A DNA stretch of 64,000 nt, taken from assembly GCA_018894105.1 (NCBI GenBank), contig CM032119.1, forward strand, positions 16,695,246-16,759,245. Direction: 5' to 3'. A program made the position numbers and the translations under genes. Positions 58,098-64,000 of the stretch are shown here, piece by piece. Within the stretch, counting starts at the first letter, position 1. Every line of letters starts with the position of its first letter. The DNA comes from Jacaranda mimosifolia (Eukaryota > Streptophyta > Magnoliopsida > Lamiales > Bignoniaceae). The notes beneath the pieces are model-generated. The model ran no database searches. It saw only the letters and a program-made list of their open reading frames with translations, and was not told the origin of the DNA.

Positions 58098-58700
58098 ATA
58101 TGTTTGACCAATTCAAAAAGTTAAATTGATCTAATTAAATAAAAAAATTATTAAATTGAGTCCTAAGATAGAGCTAGCCTTAATCAATAATTAATCGATT
58201 GGACCAGTTAATTGTTAGGTTAAGCAATTAATTGAGGTGTCAATGAATTAATTCAACCACTTGGAATACTTTACAATTAATGTCTGAGTCCAATTTGTTG
58301 AACTTCTAGCCCAAGCTCGTAGGAGACTTTGGAAGTCTAGAGACTTGCAGAAGAAGATTATAAGAACATTTGCAACAACGTAGGGTTAAGAACCCTAAAT
58401 GATAGGTCACATGTGGTATTTTGTGCAAGGAAGTTGCACTTTTGTGGTTGTTACTAAATGAAAACTCTTTTTATGGTAGTTATAAGTGCAGTTACCTAGT
58501 TAGATGACAACTCCTCTAATTTCTAATAACTTCCACATGAATAGAATATTTATGTCCAAACCCTAGTTGGTCATCCAGTAGTGTGCTCCATACACAAGCG
58601 TTGTGTTCTAGCTCTCTCAAATTAAAATTCTTCCGTCCTCTCTAAAGTGCTCTTAAAATTATCCTCCATCTTCTCTTTTCTTTGTTCATGAAATTGAGAG
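58098..58700. mobile_element. LTR-like relic, right half, beyond CACTA-2
   Basis: The TTAATTAA/AAGTTAAATTGA-rich sequence resembles that left of CACTA-2. It is followed by a leader-like section with GTGTTCTAGCTCTCTC and ATTCTTCCGTCCTCTC. It probably continues the repeat at 40139-41101. No genes. Confidence 0.4.
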
Positions 58701-58701
58701 A

Positions 58702-58985
58702 TCATATTCTTCTGGCTAACACAAGGAAAAGTACAAATAGGTAGTTGGCGGATGGATAAACAATGACATAATATTCACCCTCAAAGATCATCAAGCACTC
58801 ATGCAAGTCCTTGTCGCTATCATCACATTTTAGCAAGTCATATATCTTGAGTATTAGGGAATTGATCTTCGGTAAGAATGTAGGGTAAAAAAGATAGCCT
58901 CTCTTCTTCAGCTTATCAATTTTTTCACTCAATTTTTTAATGGTGTCATGAACATCAACATTAGAGGAAGTAGGATTAAAATGTT
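58702..58985 (-). CDS. Unidentified ORF fragment
   Basis: The minus-strand frame is open from about 58985 to 58702 and encodes FNPTSSNVDVHDTIKKLSEK, IDKLKKRGYLFYPTFLPKIN, SLILKIYDLLKCDDSDKDLH and ECLMIFEGEYYVIVYPSANY. Composition is protein-like, with a Lys/Leu-rich helical start and an acidic middle. It begins after a TGA with no ATG at the start (first Met codons are downstream). It is likely a fragment of something larger, possibly a captured or transposon-derived piece. I recognise no family. Confidence 0.3.
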
Positions 58986-59065
58986 CTTGAGATATGGCCA
59001 GTCAATTAAGTGAAGCATGTTATATCGTAACAAGTCCTCCAAAGGATCGAATTTTCAATTCCAAT

Positions 59066-59692
59066 TGTTGGGAGATGAGCTCATTAACTAACACACAGTT
59101 AACTTAGATGGGCCAAAATATACTTGTTTATACAGCAGCGGAATAAAGGAATGCCCCGGGTGGATTCAGCTTGGCTACTAGCCTTTTAGTTCTTTTCACC
59201 ACGTCTTAATCTTCTTTTTTAGTACCTAAGTAGAGTTTCCTGGCTTTTATAGATTACTGCCAGAGCAATCTATTATTTTCACACTCCAAGGCCTTGGTTC
59301 TCTAGTTGATTATCCAAAATAGTACTATAGAGATTTGTAGAGGATACCGAGAGTTCTGAATTTCTCTTCACTCTCTTTATGTTTTTATCTCTCTCATTGG
59401 TCTCTCTTTAAGACCTTAGACCATCACAAGGAAGCTACTTTCCTTTCTTAATGAGGAAGAAACCTTTGGCTCTATCCATAAGACAACTGATGATGCTTAT
59501 CCAAATGTCAGCTGCTGAAACTTATCCAATGGTCAGCTGATAATGCTTATCCATAGTGGATGCTTATCTAAAGGTCCCATCAAATATGGATGTTTATTTG
59601 AACCACGAATCAAAATTCCAATCTAATAAGTTTGGGCCATAGGCCAATACCTAATTTCGGCCATGAGCTAATACCTTGTCCAAATTGCAACA
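59066..59692. mobile_element. Possible short LTR (copia-like), degenerate
   Basis: TGTTGGGAGATGAGC at the left and CAAATTGCAACA at the right give TGTT/AACA ends over 627 bp. Flanks CCAAT and CCATC agree at three of five bases. It contains promoter-like CT-rich leader sequence. No coding region. A tentative call. Confidence 0.35.
59483..59600. repeat. Short imperfect tandem repeats, TGCTTATCCA(A)TGGTCAGCTGA type
   Basis: (G/A)(C/A)TTATCCAAATG, CTTATCCAATGGTCAGCTG, GCTTATCCATAG and GCTTATCTAAAGG follow one another at 15-30-bp spacing, with CAGCTG in two copies. Confidence 0.7.
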
Positions 59693-61655
59693 CCATCAAA
59701 TTTTCCTCGCATATATATCATGATTCCTAGCCTCAGAACTCCATCGCTTGGTAGCGATTAATGTGGAAAACTTTCATGGAAAGACTAATGGTAGGGGCAA
59801 ATAAGGGTCTTTCTTATCACTCGATGAGGTTCCATGTTGAGCTAGTTAAAAACTAACCTAAACTAAAGAATTCTTTGGAGCCGTTGCATTGATTTTTCAG
59901 ATAGAATCCGATAAATAAATTAGAAGAAATTGAGAAGATGTCTCTTACTGTACATATCATAAACTTAAGTCAATTACTACATGATCATTTCATAATTTAG
60001 GTCTCATCCATATGAAGAAAATAAATCGAGCATGATCCATGCAAAAGTATGTTAGTCCTACTCTATTCAGAAATTGATAATGAGGAGTAATTTTATTGAA
60101 TAGATTATAAAGGGTAATTTTGGCTTTGTTTGGCTATGTTTTCCCAGAACAATATTGTTTTGGGAAAATATAATCAGACATATCCTTTTTTTTTTTTTTC
60201 AAAACACACATTCTTCAATATATACATATATACATTATATATATTATATAATGTATTATTATTCTAACATTAAAATAATCACTCAATTCTATTTTTACTC
60301 TAAAAACCCAACAAAAAAGCATTAATTTGACTGCTACAGTAAAAAAATCTCACCCAAAACATAAACAAACATGTCAAAAAATAATTTTCACATTTTTCAA
60401 TAATTTATTCTCCCAAAACAAATAATAAAATCAAACAAAAACATAATCAAACACAACCTTTATATTTTGTATATTAAACCCATGTCAGACCCAAAAATAA
60501 ACCTACATGATAAAGCTATGGTCCAAGTCATTGACTTCAGTTTACTTTCTTTCCAAGCCTTTGATTTGTCTTCCCCGCGAACACCATCTCCCCCCCCCCC
60601 CCCCCGGTCCCCCAAACACACACACAAGGGTAATGAAATCAGTGTACACATTCATATGTATATATATATGTCTGATCGTAGGATTTTGGTGAGAAACGAA
60701 TAGAAAAAAATAAACTAAGTTTGATCTCGTCAATAATTAGATGATTACAACGCTCTCTTGTTGTCCTAACAAAATTATAGTCATTAATTTATATTGCTTT
60801 CTTTGGCATCTCAAAACATTAATTAGATAATTTCTGTCAGTACCGTAAGAAAAGTAGGGATATATCTTTTCTTACAACCTATTTAATTAAGTGTAATGGA
60901 GAAAAACTAATGAGGAGATAATAATTTTCTTGTAAATCATTTTCAGGAAAGGAGTAGAAGAAAAGCAGGTGTGCTATAGATACAAAAGATTTTAGAAAAA
61001 AAATACAAAATACAAAATCGGCAGCCAAAGATTGGGGGGATCAAGATTCTTTACTACGACTAAGAAACACAACGCTGATCAGCCAGTAACGAACAAAATC
61101 AAGATAATGCGCCAACTCACTAATAAAATTTCGCCATCAAGTAATTAAAGCAAATGTTGAGTGCCTAAAGCATTTGTATTATCTACCCATATCTTATTCT
61201 TAAAAGACAGACATATATATATATGCTGTATATATAAAAATTCTCATTTAAAATTTTCACTCAACATTTTATTAAAATCATGCTAAGTTAGTAATAAATT
61301 TCTACTTGGAACATGATATTCGCGGTATTTATACATACATATATATATTATATTATATTATATTATATATATGTGCATATGTGTGTGATAGGACCAAAGC
61401 AAGAAGATGTAACACATGAAAATGAAAGCCAACAAAGAAATTTTTACGAGAAAATTAAAGGCGGAGGTCGGTTCTTCCTTGCACCTAACGTATCTTCTGC
61501 CTCAGCCTCGGAGCTAGGCTCGGACTTTGTTTATGTATGACTTTGAAAGGATAAGAACGAGCACTCCCCCACCCCCCGCCTTCCAAACACCCACCCCACT
61601 CCCTCTCACCGCCTCCACTTCCTCAGACTTTCCACAGCCACCTTTCTTTTCCTCC
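59693..61655. other. Intergenic DNA upstream of PLATZ
   Basis: AT-rich, with a poly-T run at 60186-60200, a run of about 16 C at 60590-60605 and TATATA tracts at 61215-61235 and 61335-61375. No gene or element is recognised. The final part (61560-61640) is strikingly C/T-rich (CACTCCCCCACCCCCCGCC), as in many plant proximal promoters. The short open frames at 60460-60733 lie over the C-run and are chance. Confidence 0.5.
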
Positions 61656-61848
61656 CTTATAACCATACTTTTCTAGAGAACGCACACTATACACGCACAG
61701 CAGCACTTTTCTTATCTTATAATACAAAAACTCAGCATTAGTAGCCATAGCCATTTTTCTGTTTCATACAAACAATAAATCATTAAAGCTGGCGATTGAA
61801 AACCAAGAAGCCGCAGTCCGTGAAATCAAGCCCAAAAACAGGCGAATC
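61655..61848 (+). promoter_or_regulatory. PLATZ core promoter and 5' leader
   Basis: CCTTATAACCATA at 61655-61667 is a plausible TATA box. The start of transcription would then be near 61690 (AACGCACACTATACACG), giving a leader of about 160 bases that runs to the ATG at 61849. Inferred from sequence only. Confidence 0.45.
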
Positions 61849-63254
61849 ATGGTACTAATGTTCAGTCTTTGTATTGATAGTAGCTTTCTTTTCTACATTT
61901 TTTTGGGTTTTTGTTCTCTGAGTTATTCTCCAATGGAAAAAAGTTTCTATCTTTTCTTATTTATGTGTTTCATTGGTTGCCCTTTTTTTTTACATAGGGA
62001 GCTGGAGGACCTGATGAGGAGGACAACAGATGGCCTCCATGGCTGAAGCCATTGTTAAAAGAACAGTTCTTTGTTCAGTGCAAATTTCATGTTGATTCAC
62101 ACAAGAGTGAATGCAATATGTATTGTTTGGACTGTATGAACGGTCCTCTCTGCTCACTCTGCCTGGGTTATCACAAGGACCATCGAGCAATTCAGGTTTG
62201 TTTTACCTATTACAAACCACAACTATTGATTCCTTTCCCTTTTTTCAGTTTTTTCATCCACTTCTGCCTATTGATTTCTGCCATTTTTTACAAACATCAG
62301 CCTTTTTTCGTCTATCTGAAAATGCCCTTTTTCACAACCATTTTAATCATGTGGGACGGCTTATATTTTGGGCATCGGCTATTTTCTTCTTTCGGCCGCT
62401 CCCTTTTTCTGTTACATCGTTGGTTTGTTCTTAGCGTTGACTTGAGAAATGCTATTAGGCTTCCAATTTTTCAATGTGTCTACCCTCTGTTTTCATACTT
62501 AATTCATGTTCATAAATGGATGCCTGTTTTTGGTGCTCGTTTGCAGATACGGAGGTCATCATATCATGATGTTATCAGAGTTTCTGAAATTCAGAAGTAT
62601 TTAGATATAAGCTCAGTCCAAACATACATAATCAACAGCGCTAAGGTTGTTTTCTTGAATGAGAGGCCTCAGCCCAGGCCAGGTAAAGGCGTCACCAACA
62701 CCTGTGAAGTGTGCGAACGCAGCCTCCTCGATTCCTTCAGATTCTGCTCTCTTGGCTGCAAGGTATTCTTATAGTTTCGGATTTTATTTTATTATTATTA
62801 TTTTTTTTTTTTTGGTTTTAGAAGTTTCCTATTTGTGGCCTAGTTATGATAGCATTGGAATAATTGAGGAAGGCAAAGTTTAATGGATTGTCGTTAATTA
62901 TTAGTTAAATTCAGTACGACATGATGATTCTAAAACTATTTAGTAATGTACGGGTGAATTCACTTTGGATTTTCCTGTTTGATTCCTGATCTTTAGATTG
63001 TTGGGACCTCGAAGAATTTCCAAAAGAACAAGAAGCAACGGCTGGAGAGGAAGAGGGTGGGGCCGGCGGCAATGGTGACATCAGAGTCGGAAGACTCGTA
63101 CAGTAGTAGCAGCAGCCTCGGCCGGAATACCACCAAGTTGCCCAGCTTTACTCCGTCGACCCCTCCTCGAACTGCTGTCAATTACCGGACTGCCAAGCGG
63201 AGAAAGGGTATTCCGCACAGAGCCCCCATGGGCGGGCTTACCTTAGAAATGTAG
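61849..63254 (+). CDS. PLATZ-family transcription factor (plant AT-rich sequence and zinc-binding protein)
   Basis: Four coding exons: 61849-61851 (only the ATG, then GTACTA), 61998-62195, 62547-62762 and 62997-63254. All have GT/AG borders and give 224 residues. Residues 29-63 carry C-x2-H-x11-C-x2-C-x5-C-x2-C-x3-H-x2-H (from VQCKFH to YHKDH). Residues after GVTNTCEVC carry C-x2-C-x10-C-x3-C. Both are the zinc-binding patterns that define PLATZ proteins. RRSSYHDVIRVSEIQKYLDI and VQTYIINSAKVVFLNERPQP are conserved family blocks between them. The C-terminus is basic (KNKKQRLERKR, AKRRKG; likely nuclear signals) and Ser-rich. PLATZ proteins bind A/T-rich DNA and act mostly as repressors in growth and stress responses. 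Length and motifs are complete with no stops, so I take it as functional. The exon split right after the start codon rules out the longer intron-reading frames. Confidence 0.96.
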
Positions 63255-64000
63255 AATTATCTTTATATTAACCCGTTGACTGGATGAGGAAGAGGAAGAG
63301 GAAGATGAAAGAAGAACAAGAAAGCCGTCCCTCTCCTAATGCTGTTGTGTTACTAAGTACAGCTATTTTCTATGGGGTGCTACTACATTGTATATAGAAG
63401 CAATCTATAGTGTAGACTGTGAAATATAGAGAAGGATAGAAGTGGGAAATAAGACGATGTAGAGACAGAAAAGGTGAAGTTAGTTTGAACATAAAAATAT
63501 AAGTCGTGAGTAGTTCTATGAAAATAGTGAATATTGTTGCAGTGTGTTTGGTTTCTCAGAATTGAGTTCTAAAGCTCTTGGAATTAGAGTTTGATCAAGA
63601 ACTTATTCAAGTTTTGAAGCTTCAATTCTTTTGATGCCAAACATTGTGTTTTAGTGGAGTAGTTAAGGATGATGAATATCTGTTTCCTAGTTTTCCTGTC
63701 TTCTGTTTTATTAGGCAAAATGTCTGTCTATTTGTGAATGATAAGAACAGTGAATGTAAAATATAGATATGATGTCAATCCGTGGAATGATAACAGTTTG
63801 TGGTATTGCTATTTCACCCTGCAGTATTTGGTGTGTCTCGTTTTGAATTGCTATGTTTCGAATACTGGTTCTGGTAGCTTCCAATCAAGGGAGGGTAAGG
63901 CCAATATTGTAGGCATTAAAACGATGGCGTTTTCAGGGAGTAATGTGTCCAGTGGTGATTGGCTGGAGAAAAGCCAGGTGTCTTGGTTTTTAGAAGTTGG
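63255..64000 (+). other. PLATZ 3' untranslated region and flank
   Basis: A GA-rich stretch (GAGGAAGAGGAAGAGGAAG) lies at 63286-63306, then AT-rich sequence. No clear AATAAA is present; AATATA/TATAAG-like near-upstream elements occur at 63420-63510. The rest, to the window end, shows no gene. Confidence 0.5.

Noticed and set aside
60460..60733. Overlapping small open frames at a C-run
   Set aside because: They are low-complexity proline or glycine runs produced by the homopolymer.
61849..62046. 65-codon frame from the PLATZ ATG through intron 1
   Set aside because: It reads through the GT...AG intron. The family sequence demands splicing right after the ATG.

Overview
The window is plant nuclear DNA, most likely from a eudicot with AT-rich intergenic sequence (the lineage is an inference). 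It contains one recognisable intact host gene, a PLATZ-family zinc-binding transcription factor at 61849-63254 (+ strand, four coding exons). Nearly everything else is layered transposable elements in different stages of decay. I see no rRNA, tRNA, CRISPR or prokaryotic features.

Layout. 1-701: reversed fragment of a Ty3/gypsy (Tat-type) LTR with an internal foldback. 702-2169: AT-rich spacer with a minisatellite and an (ATT)n microsatellite. 2170-7735: non-autonomous CACTA element (here CACTA-3) carrying exon/intron fragments of three unrelated host genes in one orientation: adenosine kinase, glutamine synthetase and Fe-superoxide dismutase. 7736-8984: unassigned spacer. 8985-16135: a second CACTA element (CACTA-1) with a broken En/Spm-type transposase tail, itself invaded by a hAT-like MITE with a perfect 8-bp target duplication (10375-11356) and by another small TIR element (14057-15227). 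16136-19303: minus-strand remains of a Ty1/copia element (copia B). 19304-30271: complete but dead Ty3/gypsy element of the Tat/Retand type, with CACAC duplications, gag-pol on +, a 66-bp tandem array, and a spliced antisense gene. 30272-31447: apparent continuation of copia B. 31448-37572: a second copia element (copia A, minus strand) with both LTRs. 37573-41101: LTR-like relics. 41102-58097: a large CACTA element (CACTA-2) with recognisable TNP2/TNPD and Transposase_24-like genes, split by a 2.8-kb solo LTR (47642-50438) and a second LTR-like insertion (53952-55893). 58098-59692: more LTR-like relics and an unidentified ORF. 59693-61848: spacer and the PLATZ promoter. 61849-64000: PLATZ gene and 3' flank.

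Nesting order read from the junctions: copia B was hit by the gypsy element (inside the gag zinc-knuckle region) and probably by CACTA-1 just beyond the end of pol. CACTA-2 landed inside an LTR-like repeat and later received two LTR insertions of its own. The most unusual item is the CACTA-3 cargo. Splice sites and introns of the captured genes are preserved, so capture was at the DNA level, and the glutamine synthetase and Fe-SOD pieces are joined within about 36 bp of each other. That makes a chimeric, possibly transcribed multi-gene mosaic.
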